64,000 nucleotides of DNA from Cellulomonas sp. KRMCY2. Lineage in GTDB: Bacteria > Actinomycetota > Actinomycetes > Actinomycetales > Cellulomonadaceae. Position numbers and translations under genes: made by a program. This document shows, piece after piece, positions 8,710 through 17,681 of the stretch. The notes beneath the pieces are model-generated. The model ran no database searches and was not told the origin of the DNA. It saw nothing but the letters and a program-made list of their open reading frames with translations. Location of the stretch: assembly GCF_000526515.1 (NCBI RefSeq), contig NZ_JAGF01000001.1:62001-126000 (forward strand), read 5' to 3'. Within the stretch, counting starts at the first letter, position 1; each line of letters begins with the position of its first letter.

Positions 8710-9990
8710 ATGGGACTCATGCTGCTGAGCGATGGGAGTGACGTGGAGCGAACGGGATCATCGCCGCGCCCCTCGGCCGGGTGGGTGCACGTGGGTCGTC
8801 AGCCGATCTACGACACCTCGCTCGACGTCATGGGTCATGAGCTGCTCTTCCGGGCCGAGGAGTCGAGCCAGGAGGCCGGCCCCGGCATGGGCGACGCCGC
8901 CACCACGACAGTCATCCTCAACACGTTCACCGCCTTCGGGCTCGACCAGCTGGTCGGCGACCGGTTGGCGTTCGTCAACGTCACGCGACCGTTCATCCTC
9001 GGCACCATGCCCATGCCGTTCTCGCCGTCGGTCGTCGTCCTCGAGGTCGTCGAGAACGTGGCCATCGACGCGGAGGTCCACGCCGGCGTCCTGCAGCTCG
9101 CGGCCGACGGGTTCGCCTTCGCGCTGGACGACTTCCTCTGGGACCAGCACGACCGGGTGCCGCTTCTCCCGTACGCCTCGTACGTCAAGGTCGACATCAG
9201 CCAGGTCGCGCCCGACGAGCTGGGACCGACGGTCGCCCGCCTGGGTGCCTACGACGCTCTGCTCGTCGCTGAACGCGTGGAGACTGCCGAGGACCTGCGG
9301 ATGTGCCAGGACCTGGGATTCGACCTCTTCCAGGGCTACTACCTGCTGCGTCCGGAGACCCTCTCGGCCGTCACCCTGAACCCTGAGCACCTGGCCTGCA
9401 TCAAGCTGTTGCAGAAGCTCGCGGACCCGGCGATGACCGTCGAGGGCATCGAGCTGCTGGTGCAGCGGGACGCCGCGCTCACCTACCGGGTCCTGCATGC
9501 TGCGAATGCGGCCGCCACCGGCCTGCGCCGCAGGCTGACGTCCGTCCGTGACGCCCTGGTCATGCTCGGCACCCAGCGGCTGCGGGCCTGGGTGATCCTC
9601 CTGGTCGCCGCAGACGCGGGCGGAGGCAGCCCCGAACAGCTGACCGCCGCCGTCGTCCGCGCCCGGACCTGCGAGATCCTCGCCCCCACGCTCCGACTGA
9701 GCGCCGACGTGGCGTTCACCGCGGGACTGCTCAGCCGCCTGGACGTCGTCCTCGGGGTCCCGCTCCCCGACGTCCTGGGCAGCCTGTCCCTGTCCGACGA
9801 GCTGGGCGACGCCCTCCTGCGCTCGTCCGGACCGCTCGGGGACCTGCTCACCGCCGTACGGTCCTACGAGGCCGGGTCCACGTCCCCGGCGATCCCGTCC
9901 ACACCGGACCTGACCGACGCCTACCTCGCCGCCGTCGCGTGGGCGACACGAGCCCTGGCCGACCTCCAGGATCCCCAGCCGGTCCACTGA
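8710..9990 (+). CDS. EAL and HDOD domain signalling protein (YuxH-like)
   Basis: The 426-residue protein pairs a degenerate EAL domain with an HDOD domain. The N-terminal half (25-220) begins HVGRQPIYDTSLDVMGHELLF, the usual opening of the YuxH group, and includes LALDDF-like FALDDFLW and VKVDISQVAP. The EAL signature itself reads ELLFRAE, so phosphodiesterase activity is doubtful. The HDOD half (about 225-420) contains LVQRDAALTYRVLHAANAAA and ALVMLGTQRLRAWVILL. Such proteins act as c-di-GMP-linked or protein-interaction regulators. The start is uncertain: ATG 8710 has no clear ribosome site, while GTG 8743 sits 5 nt after GGGAG and would give 415 residues. Confidence 0.88.
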   Translation: MGLMLLSDGSDVERTGSSPRPSAGWVHVGRQPIYDTSLDVMGHELLFRAEESSQEAGPGMGDAATTTVILNTFTAFGLDQLVGDRLAFVNVTRPFILGTMPMPFSPSVVVLEVVENVAIDAEVHAGVLQLAADGFAFALDDFLWDQHDRVPLLPYASYVKVDISQVAPDELGPTVARLGAYDALLVAERVETAEDLRMCQDLGFDLFQGYYLLRPETLSAVTLNPEHLACIKLLQKLADPAMTVEGIELLVQRDAALTYRVLHAANAAATGLRRRLTSVRDALVMLGTQRLRAWVILLVAADAGGGSPEQLTAAVVRARTCEILAPTLRLSADVAFTAGLLSRLDVVLGVPLPDVLGSLSLSDELGDALLRSSGPLGDLLTAVRSYEAGSTSPAIPSTPDLTDAYLAAVAWATRALADLQDPQPVH

Positions 9991-10057
9991 GGACCGGTCG
10001 GCCGCGGACGCTCCGCATCGCGTGGCACCGGTCTGCGGTCAGGACCCCGGGCTGCGG

Positions 10058-12274
10058 TCAGGACCCCGAGCTGCGCAGGTAGTGCGCCGCCGCGTCGGGC
10101 GACAACGGCCGGCTGAGGTAGAAGCCCTGCGCCTGGTCGCACCCCGCCCGCGTGACGAGGTCGAGCTGCTCGCTGGTCTCGACGCCCTCCACCACCGTCG
10201 TCGCACCGATGGCCCGTGCCAGGTCGACGATGAACGCGAACATCGCCGCGTCCTCGGGCAGCCGGCTGGTGAACGACCGGTCGATCTTCAGGATGTCGAC
10301 AGGCAGGTCACGCAGGTACGCCAGCGAGCTGTACCCGGTGCCGAAGTCGTCGATCGCCAGCCTCACCCCGAGGTCACGCAGCTCGCCGAGCCGTCCCAGG
10401 CTGTGCTCGACGTCGACCATCAGCACGCTCTCGGTGATCTCCAGCTGGAGGGCCGAGGCCGGCAGACCCACGTCGTCCAGCACGGCCCCGACGAGGTCGA
10501 GGCACCCCGTGCCCGCCAGCTGGAGGGCCGAGAGGTTCACCGCCACGGTCAGCGGCCGCCCGGTCTCCGCCCGCCATCGCAGGATCGTGGTGCAGGCCGT
10601 GCGCAGCACCTGCTCACCGAGGGAGTGGATCAGTCCGAGCTCCTCGGCCAGTGGGATGAAGATCGCGGGGGCCACGTCGCCGTACCCCGGCCGGCTCCAC
10701 CGCGCCAGGGCCTCCACGCCGACGACGTCCCGCGATCGGCCACCCGGACCGAGCCGCGGGCCGTCCAGGCGCAGGACCGGCTGGTAGGCCACGGTGATCT
10801 CGCCCCCCTCGACGGCGCGACGCAGGGCGCCGTGGAACTCGAACCGCTCGCTCGCGCTGCTGCGCAGCCGCGGGTCGAAGACCGCCACCTGGTCACGCCC
10901 GGCGTCCTTCGCCTGGTACATCGCGACGTCGGCGTCGCGCAGCAGACCGGCGGCATCGATGTCGCCGACCTCGCCGACCATCACTCCCACCGACATCGTC
11001 GAGACGATGAGCCGGTCGCCGACCCGCATCGGCTCGCGCAGGGCCGCGCAGACCTGCTCTCCGACGGCCCTTGCCGCCTCGACGTCGGCGATCTCGGTGC
11101 ACAGGAGGGCGAACTCGTCCCCGCCGAGCCGCGCCACCGTGTCGCCCCTGCGGATCACTCCGGCCAGCCGCTCGGCCACCACGCGCAGCAGGTCGTCCCC
11201 GGCTGCGTGGCCGAGCGAGTCGTTGACGACCTTGAACCGGTCGACGTCGCAGAACAGGACCGCGACCAGCTCCCGGTCGCGCGCGGCGTGCGCCAGGGCG
11301 ACCCCGAGCCGGTCGCTGAAGAGCACCCGGTTGGGCAGGCCCGTCAGGGCGTCGTGCGTCGTCGAGTGGGCCAGAGCACGCGCAGCCTGACGCCGCTCGG
11401 AGATCTCGGTGACGACCCCGCCGACGCCGAGGAGCGTGCCGCCGACGCGCACCGGGAAGTAGCTCGACGTCCACACCCGATCACCGGAGGTCAGCTCGAC
11501 GTCCTGGACCGGGGTGCCCGACCGGAGCACCCGTCGCAGATTGAGCGCCAGTGCCGGCACGCCGGTCGGGATGTCGGCCGCGAGCTGACCGAGGTGCAGC
11601 GCAGCCGGCAGCCCGGAGAGCCCGGCGAGGGCCGTGTTGAGCCTGCGGTACCTCAGGTCGACGTCCCAGAACCCCAGGCCCACCGGCGTGGCCTCGGTGT
11701 AGGTGTCGAGCAGTGCGAGCGCTCTGTCCCGGTCCCCGACGGCGTCCCGGTAGGCGGTGGCCGCCGTGTGCACGAACACCGCGATGCCTGCGAGCGAGAC
11801 CGCACGCAGGAGGGCGACCGGGAGCGGGCCGTCGGACGCCCCGAGGGGCACGAGGGTGAGGTAGGCGACCGGGACGACGACCGCGACCAGGCGGCTGACC
11901 TGGCGTGGCAGGACCAGCGGGTACACCGCGACGATCACGAAGTACCACAGCAGGAAGTAGCCGCTGCCCTCCTGGCGCAGGGCCATCAGGACGTAGCCGA
12001 GCACGAGGACAGCACCCGCGCGGGCGGCGACCGCCCACGATCCGCGCCAGCCGAGCAGGCCCGCCACGCCCAGCACGACGAGCAGGGCCGCCGCCCCGGT
12101 GATGGGTGAGACGGATCGGCCGTCGGCCACGACCTGGACGGCGAGCCCGTGCCCGGCGAGCGCCAGGCCGGTCAGCGGTTCGAGGACCTGCAGGCGCAAC
12201 GGAACGCTCGCGCGGCGTGGGTCATCCCCCTCTGCCGGGCGCCAAGAACCGCCCCCTGCCTGCTCCGCGGACAT
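10058..12274 (-). CDS. membrane-bound GGDEF-EAL (c-di-GMP cyclase/phosphodiesterase) protein with PAS-like sensor
   Basis: The 738-residue protein has about six hydrophobic segments in residues 30-185 (for example ALLVVLGVAGLLGW and GYFLLWYFVIVAVYPLVLP), a PAS-like region (about 205-310), a GGDEF domain with intact signature RLGGDEFALL (GGDEF at 384-388) and an EAL domain with GVEALARW (EAL at 521-523). Downstream catalytic stretches are also present: VNLSALQL, LEITESVLM, IDDFGTGYSSL, LKIDRSF and VEGVET. Both signatures look intact, so either synthesis or breakdown of c-di-GMP at the membrane is possible. It converges with the EAL-HDOD gene with only 67 bp between stops. Confidence 0.93.
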   Translation of the reverse strand: MSAEQAGGGSWRPAEGDDPRRASVPLRLQVLEPLTGLALAGHGLAVQVVADGRSVSPITGAAALLVVLGVAGLLGWRGSWAVAARAGAVLVLGYVLMALRQEGSGYFLLWYFVIVAVYPLVLPRQVSRLVAVVVPVAYLTLVPLGASDGPLPVALLRAVSLAGIAVFVHTAATAYRDAVGDRDRALALLDTYTEATPVGLGFWDVDLRYRRLNTALAGLSGLPAALHLGQLAADIPTGVPALALNLRRVLRSGTPVQDVELTSGDRVWTSSYFPVRVGGTLLGVGGVVTEISERRQAARALAHSTTHDALTGLPNRVLFSDRLGVALAHAARDRELVAVLFCDVDRFKVVNDSLGHAAGDDLLRVVAERLAGVIRRGDTVARLGGDEFALLCTEIADVEAARAVGEQVCAALREPMRVGDRLIVSTMSVGVMVGEVGDIDAAGLLRDADVAMYQAKDAGRDQVAVFDPRLRSSASERFEFHGALRRAVEGGEITVAYQPVLRLDGPRLGPGGRSRDVVGVEALARWSRPGYGDVAPAIFIPLAEELGLIHSLGEQVLRTACTTILRWRAETGRPLTVAVNLSALQLAGTGCLDLVGAVLDDVGLPASALQLEITESVLMVDVEHSLGRLGELRDLGVRLAIDDFGTGYSSLAYLRDLPVDILKIDRSFTSRLPEDAAMFAFIVDLARAIGATTVVEGVETSEQLDLVTRAGCDQAQGFYLSRPLSPDAAAHYLRSSGS

Positions 12275-12403
12275 GGCGAGAGGCTACTCGGGGCTCTGAC
12301 GTGGTGGCCCGGTCACCCGAGCACCGTGACGGACGTCGACGTTGCACCTCGTCGGACCATGGCCGACCGGGCAGAAGGCCCGCCCGCAGATCGGCACCCC
12401 GTG

Positions 12404-13444
12404 TCAGCCACCGGACGTCGCCGGGACCAGGATTCCGCGGCCGCGCAGCCGCCCCGCCTCGAGGTCGTCCATCGCATCGTTGACCGCGTCGAGCGGATAG
12501 GTGTGCGTGAGCATCTCGACCCGGCCGTCGGCGGCGAGAGCCATCAGCTCGACGAGGTCGTTGTAGCTGCCGACGAGGTTGCCGATCACGTTGCGCTCGG
12601 TCGAGATCACGTCGATCGTCGGGACGTCCACGGTCCCGCCGTACCCGATCACGAAGTCGCTACCTGCGCGTCGCGTCATCGTCCACGCGTCACGTTCGGC
12701 CCCGCGCTCCCCGACGAAGTCGAGCACGACCTCGGCCCCCTTGCCGTCGGTCAGCTCGAGCACCCGGTCGACGTGCGAGCCGTCCACCACGACGGTCTCG
12801 TCCGCACCCCAGCCACGCGCGAGGGCCAGCGCCTCCTCGTTCCGGTCGAGCACCACGATCCGCGTGGCGCTCATCGCCCGCAGGCACTGGATCCCGAGGT
12901 GACCGAGGCCACCGGCTCCGGTCACGACGCACGTGCTGCCCGGATGCAGCAGCGGTAGAGCCTTCTTGACCGCGTGGTACGCGGTGAGTCCGGCATCGGC
13001 CAGTGCGGCGACCGCCGCGGGTTCGACACCAGGACGCAGCTTGACCACCGAACGCGCGGACGTCTTGATCAGCTCGGCCATGCCGCCGTCCGAGTCGATG
13101 CCCGGGAACGCCTGCGCCTCGCAGTGCACGTCGTCCCCGGCCCGGCACGCCCGGCAGAAGCCGCAGGTCACCAGCGGGTGCAGGATCACCGCGTCGCCGG
13201 GCTTCAGGTGCTCGACCGCCGAGCCGACGGCGTGCACCCAGCCCGCATTCTCGTGCCCGAGCGTGTACGGCAGCGCCACGTTGCTCTTGGGCGCCCACTG
13301 CCCCTCGACGATGTGCAGGTCGGTGCGGCACAGACCGGCGCCGCCGACCCTGACCACCACGTCGAGGGGGTGGGTGACCACGGGCTCCGCGACGTCCTCG
13401 ACCACAGGTCGCACCTCGTACCGATGCAGCCGAACCGCCTTCAT
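12404..13444 (-). CDS. NAD(P)-dependent zinc alcohol dehydrogenase
   Basis: The 346-residue medium-chain dehydrogenase starts at ATG 13444, placed by a perfect AGGAGG ribosome site 5-6 nt upstream; the frame is open further upstream without support. Catalytic zinc is bound by LCRTDLHIVEG and GHENAG, structural zinc by CGFCRACRAGDDVHC, and the coenzyme by TGAGGLGHLGIQCLRA. It resembles the broad-range aryl/alkyl alcohol dehydrogenases of actinobacteria. The substrate is not readable. It is divergent from the NTF2-like gene at 13611. Confidence 0.9.
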   Translation of the reverse strand: MKAVRLHRYEVRPVVEDVAEPVVTHPLDVVVRVGGAGLCRTDLHIVEGQWAPKSNVALPYTLGHENAGWVHAVGSAVEHLKPGDAVILHPLVTCGFCRACRAGDDVHCEAQAFPGIDSDGGMAELIKTSARSVVKLRPGVEPAAVAALADAGLTAYHAVKKALPLLHPGSTCVVTGAGGLGHLGIQCLRAMSATRIVVLDRNEEALALARGWGADETVVVDGSHVDRVLELTDGKGAEVVLDFVGERGAERDAWTMTRRAGSDFVIGYGGTVDVPTIDVISTERNVIGNLVGSYNDLVELMALAADGRVEMLTHTYPLDAVNDAMDDLEAGRLRGRGILVPATSGG

Positions 13445-13610
13445 GACGCCTCCTGACACCTGGACCGCCTCATCGCCGTCCGTGCTTCGGACCCTACCCA
13501 ATCCCCGGTGCCGACTCGCGTGGACAGGCGCCGCAGAACGAGCACACTGGGGACGACCGGCAGCTCGCCTGTCGGGCTCCGATCCCGGATCGTCGATCGA
13601 AGGGAACACC

Positions 13611-13958
13611 ATGACCACCACAAGGACCCCCGAAGAGGTCTTCGCGCACCACGGTCAGACTCTGGGCGCCGAAGACCTCGAGGGCATCATCTCCGACTAC
13701 GCGGACGACGCGATCCTCATCGTCCAGGCGAAGGTGTACCGCGGCAAGGACGGCGCCCGCCAGGTCTTCACCCAGCTGCTCAGCGATGTCCCGCAGGCGC
13801 AGTGGGAGCTCGAGACCGCTTTCGCCGACGACGTGCTCTACCTGGGCTGGAAGGCGGCCGGCGGCGGCCGCAAGGTCGACAACGGCGTCGACACGTTCAT
13901 CTTCGCCGACGGCATGATCCGGGTGCAGACGGTCGTGTACACCGTCCAGCCCGTTTGA
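13611..13958 (+). CDS. NTF2-like/SnoaL-type fold protein
   Basis: The 115-residue protein has the cone-shaped NTF2-like pattern: an N-terminal helix TPEEVFAHHGQTLGAEDLEG, the YADDAILIVQAKVYRGKDGA turn typical of SnoaL-like stress-associated proteins, and a C-terminal strand pair ending IRVQTVVYTVQPV. ATG 13611 follows GAAGGGA by 5 nt. Members range from small-molecule isomerases to plain binding proteins, so no reaction is claimed. Only a few bases separate its stop from the GGDEF remnant. Confidence 0.85.
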   Translation: MTTTRTPEEVFAHHGQTLGAEDLEGIISDYADDAILIVQAKVYRGKDGARQVFTQLLSDVPQAQWELETAFADDVLYLGWKAAGGGRKVDNGVDTFIFADGMIRVQTVVYTVQPV

Positions 13959-14139
13959 GACCCGCAGCAGCGCGGCCGGTCCCGTCGGGGTCACGATCAG
14001 CGCGGGCGCCGCGAGCCTGGCGAACGACGCCCTGGGTGAGGCGAAGGCGACCGGCCGCGACGCCGTCGTCGTTGCGCGCCCGATGGACCGCACCTTGGCG
14101 GTCTCGACCTCGAGTGCTGTGGCCCGCTCCGCCTGGTGA
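13959..14139 (+). pseudogene. fossil C-terminus of a GGDEF domain
   Basis: Just after the NTF2-like stop, one plus-strand frame reads SAAGPVGVTISAGAASLAND, then ALGEAKATGRDAVVVARP, and stops at 14137-14139. This matches the last strands and helix of a GGDEF domain (usual pattern VTxSxGxA ... ADxALYxAKxxGRxxV) but lacks the 10-15 residues between them, and has no start codon or upstream catalytic half. It therefore looks like the leftover 3' end of a diguanylate cyclase gene. The intact PAS-GGDEF gene on the opposite strand begins its 3' end only 20 bp further on. Confidence 0.6.
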
Positions 14140-14144
14140 GGCGG
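14129..14144. terminator. GC hairpin between convergent units
   Basis: CCGCCT-GGTG-AGGCGG forms a 6-bp stem with a 4-nt loop, lying between the plus-strand GGDEF remnant and the 3' end of the minus-strand PAS-GGDEF gene. There is no T-run, as is usual in high-GC actinobacteria. Confidence 0.4.
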
Positions 14145-14160
14145 GCAGTGCCCCGCGGGG

Positions 14161-15573
14161 TCACTCCTCGTGTCGGAGGAATCGGCTGCCACCCGCGGAC
14201 TTCGCCCGGTACATCGCCTGGTCGGCGTTGTGCAGGAGCGTGTCGGTGGTGTCCGCCGGCCCGGCCAGCGTGCCGCCGATGCTCGCGCCGACGCGGACCG
14301 CCCGGTCCCGGACCCGGACCGGTTCGACGAGAGCCTCGAGCAGCCGGTCGGCGAGCTCCGGGAGGCGTCCTGTCCAGGCACCCTCGACGAGCATCGCGAA
14401 CTCGTCACCCCCGAGTCGCGCGAGCATGCACTCGTCGGGAGCGGCGGAAGCCAGGCGCCCGGCCACGATCGCGAGCACGTCGTCGCCCGAGCCGTGTCCC
14501 AGCGTGTCGTTGACGGTCTTGAACCCGTCGAGGTCGATGAAGAGCATCGCCACCGGCGATCCGTCCTCACGCGAGGCGGCCAGTGCCTGGTCGACGCGCT
14601 CACGGAAGTGGGCCCGGTTCACCAGTCCGGTCAGCGGGTCGAGGATCGCCTGCTGAGCGAGCGCCTCCTCCAGCACCTTCTCGTAGGTGACGTCGAGGAG
14701 GACGCCGTTGAGCACGCTGCCGCCGCCACGTCCGGCTCTCGCGACCGCCACGTCATGGACCCACACGATGTGGCCGTCCCGGTGGCGCAGCCGGTAGGTG
14801 ACGCCGTGCGGCGGGTTCTCGGACGGGTCGATCCGCTCCTCGGCCGCGAGCGCCTCCGCGCGGTCCTCGTCGACGATGCGGTCGAACCACAGGCCCTCGA
14901 CGGCAGTCCACTCCTCCACGGTGAAGCCGAGCAGCTGCTCGATCTGCGGGCTCACGTAGTGCCAACGTCCCGCGGCGCCCACCTCGGCCGTGTAGACGAC
15001 CGCCGGCACGCGCTCGACCAGGAGCCGGTAGTGCGCCTCCGCAGCGCGCAGCTGCTCCTCGAGCGTCTTGCGGTCGCTGATGTCCTGCGTCATGCCGATG
15101 GCGTATTCCGGGCGCCCGCTGCCGTCCCGCACCAGCGAGACGGTGAGATAGGTCCACAGGTGCGTGCCGTCCTTGCGCACGAAGCGCTTCTCCAGGCCGA
15201 ACCGCTCGATCTCCCCGGCCGTGAGCCGCGCGAAGAGGCGCATGTTCTCCGGGTTGTCGGCCGGGTGGGAGAACTCGCTGAAGGGCATCCGCGCGAACTC
15301 CTCGGCGGTGTAGCCCAGGAGCCGGCGCAGGGTCTGGTTGGTCAGCGGGGTGCGTCCCTCGAGGTCGACGATCCCGATGCCCAGCGGGGCGAGCTCGATG
15401 ATCGCCTCGAGCTGGGCGAGGCGCTCCGCCTGCACCCGGACGACCTCGGCGTGGTCGGCGTGCTCGTCGGCGGGGGTGCGCTCGTCGGCGGGGGCGTGCT
15501 CGGCGTCCGTGGGCACGCCGAGGACCGCGGGGTCTCCGCTGCGCCCGTCGTCCGTTGCGCCCATGGTTCGCAC
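14161..15573 (-). CDS. PAS-PAS-GGDEF diguanylate cyclase
   Basis: The 470-residue soluble sensor has two PAS domains at about 55-170 (ELAPLGIGIVDLEGRTPLTN, LRRLLGYTAEEF) and 180-300 (VPAVVYTAEVG, HYVSPQIEQLLGFTVEEW, then DGHIVWVHDVAV), followed by a GGDEF domain with intact ARLGGDEFAML (GGDEF at 388-392). There is no membrane segment. It should make c-di-GMP in the cytosol in response to a ligand or redox state sensed by PAS. The first 50 residues are acidic with repeated PADE motifs. The start could be GTG 15573 (GAGG 4 nt upstream) or ATG 15564. It is divergent from the acyl-CoA dehydrogenase over 170 bp. Confidence 0.92.
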   Translation of the reverse strand: MRTMGATDDGRSGDPAVLGVPTDAEHAPADERTPADEHADHAEVVRVQAERLAQLEAIIELAPLGIGIVDLEGRTPLTNQTLRRLLGYTAEEFARMPFSEFSHPADNPENMRLFARLTAGEIERFGLEKRFVRKDGTHLWTYLTVSLVRDGSGRPEYAIGMTQDISDRKTLEEQLRAAEAHYRLLVERVPAVVYTAEVGAAGRWHYVSPQIEQLLGFTVEEWTAVEGLWFDRIVDEDRAEALAAEERIDPSENPPHGVTYRLRHRDGHIVWVHDVAVARAGRGGGSVLNGVLLDVTYEKVLEEALAQQAILDPLTGLVNRAHFRERVDQALAASREDGSPVAMLFIDLDGFKTVNDTLGHGSGDDVLAIVAGRLASAAPDECMLARLGGDEFAMLVEGAWTGRLPELADRLLEALVEPVRVRDRAVRVGASIGGTLAGPADTTDTLLHNADQAMYRAKSAGGSRFLRHEE

Positions 15574-15743
15574 ATCACCTCGGCGATCTCGCGGCAGCCT
15601 GGTCCCTCCCGCGTCGTACGGTGTCTATCGACATCTCGACGACGGGCCTGAACACCCGGCAGCGGGTGAGGCTCATCACCCCTGAGTAGCATCGAAGGGA
15701 GCGGCCCGCCCGTTCTGCGCAGGGCCTGCCGGGAGGGGTTCTG

Positions 15744-17681
15744 ATGGGCAGCAGCACCGTGCACCAGCCCGCGACGTCGGGCGAGCGCAAGGCCCGGGAG
15801 GTCGCCGAGGCGGCCAGGGAGACCGAGTGGAGCCGGCCCAGCTTCGCCAAGGGGCTGTACCTCGGTGAGTTCGACCTCTCGCTCATCCATCCGTATCCGC
15901 TGCCGGACCCTGACGAGGTCGCCCGCGGCGACGCGTTCCTCAGGACGCTCGGCGACTACTGCCGGACGCTCGACGGCAGCCGGATCGAGCGCGAGGACCA
16001 CATCCCCGACGAGTACCTCGCCGGTCTGCGCGAGCTCGGCGCCTTCGGCATGAAGATCCCGCGCCGGTACGGCGGGCTCGGGCTCTCGCTCGTCCACTAC
16101 GGCAGGGCCCTCATGCTGGTCAGCACGGCGCACCCGAGCCTCGGCGCGCTGCTCTCCGCGCACCAGTCGATCGGCGTGCCCGAGCCGGTGCGCATGTTCG
16201 GCACCGAGGAGCAGAAGCAGGAGTACCTGCCCCGGTGCGCGCAGGGCGCCATCTCGGCCTTCCTGCTGACCGAGCCCGACGTCGGCTCCGACCCGGCGCG
16301 GATGGGTTCGACCGCGACGCCCGCGGCCGACGGCGACGCCTACCTCCTCGACGGCGTGAAGCTCTGGACGACGAACGGCCCCATCGCCGAGCTGCTGGTG
16401 GTCATGGCCACCGTGCCCCCGCACGACGGCGGTCGGGGCGGGATCACCGCCTTCGTCGTCGAGGCGGACGCGCCGGGGATCACGGTCGAGAACCGCAACG
16501 CCTTCATGGGCCTCAAGGGCATGGAGAACGGCGTCACCCACTTCCACCAGGTCCGGGTGCCGGCCGCGAACCGGATCGGCCGGGAGGGGCAAGGGCTCAA
16601 GATCGCACTGACGACGCTCAACACCGGGCGACTGTCGATCCCGGCGATCTGCGCGGGCGGCTCCAAGTGGGCGCTGACGATCGCGCGCCAGTGGTCGACC
16701 GAACGGGTCCAGTGGGGCCGGCCCGTCGGCGAGCACGAGGCGGTCGGCACGAAGGTCGCGTTCATCGCCGCGACGACGTTCGCCCTGGAGTCCGTGTTCG
16801 AGCTCTCGGCAGCCCTGGCGGACGCCGGGCAGAAGGACGTCCGGATCGAGGCCGCGCTGGCCAAGCTCTGGTCGAGCGAGATGGCCTACCGGGTCGCCGA
16901 CGAGCTCGTGCAGATCCGGGGCGGTCGCGGCTACGAGACGGCCGACTCGCTCGCCGCCCGTGGTGAGCGTGCGGTGCCCGCCGAGCAGCTCCTGCGGGAC
17001 ATGCGGATCAACCGCATCTTCGAGGGGTCGTCCGAGATCATGCGACTCCTCATCGCGCGCGAGGCGGTCGACGCGCACCTGGCGGCCGCCGGTGAGCTCG
17101 CCTCCCGGGACGCCGACCTCCGCGCCAAGGCGAGGGCGGCGGCCCACGCCAGCGGCTTCTACGCCCGGTGGCTGCCGAAGCTCGCCGTCGGCAAGGGCGC
17201 ACGGCCCGGGGCGTACGGCGAGCTCGGGCGGCTGGCGCGCCACGTCCGCTACGTCGAGCGGTCCTCGCGGACCCTGGCCCGCCGTACGTTCTACGCGATG
17301 GCCCGCTGGCAGGCGGGTCTGGACCGCAAGCAGGTGCTCCTCGGCCGCATCGTCGACATCGGCGCCGAGCTCTTCGCGATGTCAGCGGTCTGCGCGCGTG
17401 CCGAGTCCCTGCGAGCGCAGAACCCTGCCGACGGCAGCTCCGCCGTCCGGCTCGCCGACGTCTTCTGCGAGCAGTCCCGGCACCGGGTGGACGAGCTCTT
17501 CCGACAGCTCCGGAACAACACCGACCGGCCGGACCGCGCCCTGGCCAGGGCCGTGCTCAAGGGTGACGTGCGTTGGCTGGAGGACGGCGTCATCGACGCC
17601 TCCGAGGGCACCGGGCCGTGGATCTCCGCCCCGTCGCCCGGCCCGTCGACGAGGGCGAACGTCCGCCGCCGGTACCGCTGA
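15744..17681 (+). CDS. acyl-CoA dehydrogenase (long/very-long-chain type)
   Basis: The 645-residue FAD enzyme carries out the first step of fatty acid beta-oxidation. It shows the acyl-CoA dehydrogenase signatures AFLLTEPDVGSDPARM and QIRGGRGYETADSLA, the substrate loop FMGLKGMENGVTHFHQVRVP, and FEGSSEIMRLLIA (residues 426-432), where the family places its catalytic glutamate (E427). The C-terminal extension of about 180 residues after the core is like that of VLCAD-type enzymes. ATG 15744 follows GGGAGGGG. Its last 300 bp are overlapped on the other strand by the open frame of the P-type ATPase. Confidence 0.92.
   Translation: MGSSTVHQPATSGERKAREVAEAARETEWSRPSFAKGLYLGEFDLSLIHPYPLPDPDEVARGDAFLRTLGDYCRTLDGSRIEREDHIPDEYLAGLRELGAFGMKIPRRYGGLGLSLVHYGRALMLVSTAHPSLGALLSAHQSIGVPEPVRMFGTEEQKQEYLPRCAQGAISAFLLTEPDVGSDPARMGSTATPAADGDAYLLDGVKLWTTNGPIAELLVVMATVPPHDGGRGGITAFVVEADAPGITVENRNAFMGLKGMENGVTHFHQVRVPAANRIGREGQGLKIALTTLNTGRLSIPAICAGGSKWALTIARQWSTERVQWGRPVGEHEAVGTKVAFIAATTFALESVFELSAALADAGQKDVRIEAALAKLWSSEMAYRVADELVQIRGGRGYETADSLAARGERAVPAEQLLRDMRINRIFEGSSEIMRLLIAREAVDAHLAAAGELASRDADLRAKARAAAHASGFYARWLPKLAVGKGARPGAYGELGRLARHVRYVERSSRTLARRTFYAMARWQAGLDRKQVLLGRIVDIGAELFAMSAVCARAESLRAQNPADGSSAVRLADVFCEQSRHRVDELFRQLRNNTDRPDRALARAVLKGDVRWLEDGVIDASEGTGPWISAPSPGPSTRANVRRRYR

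Noticed and set aside
10022-12109. 695-residue plus-strand open frame opposite the GGDEF-EAL gene
   Set aside because: Shadow of the GGDEF-EAL protein, with low-complexity sequence and no motif.
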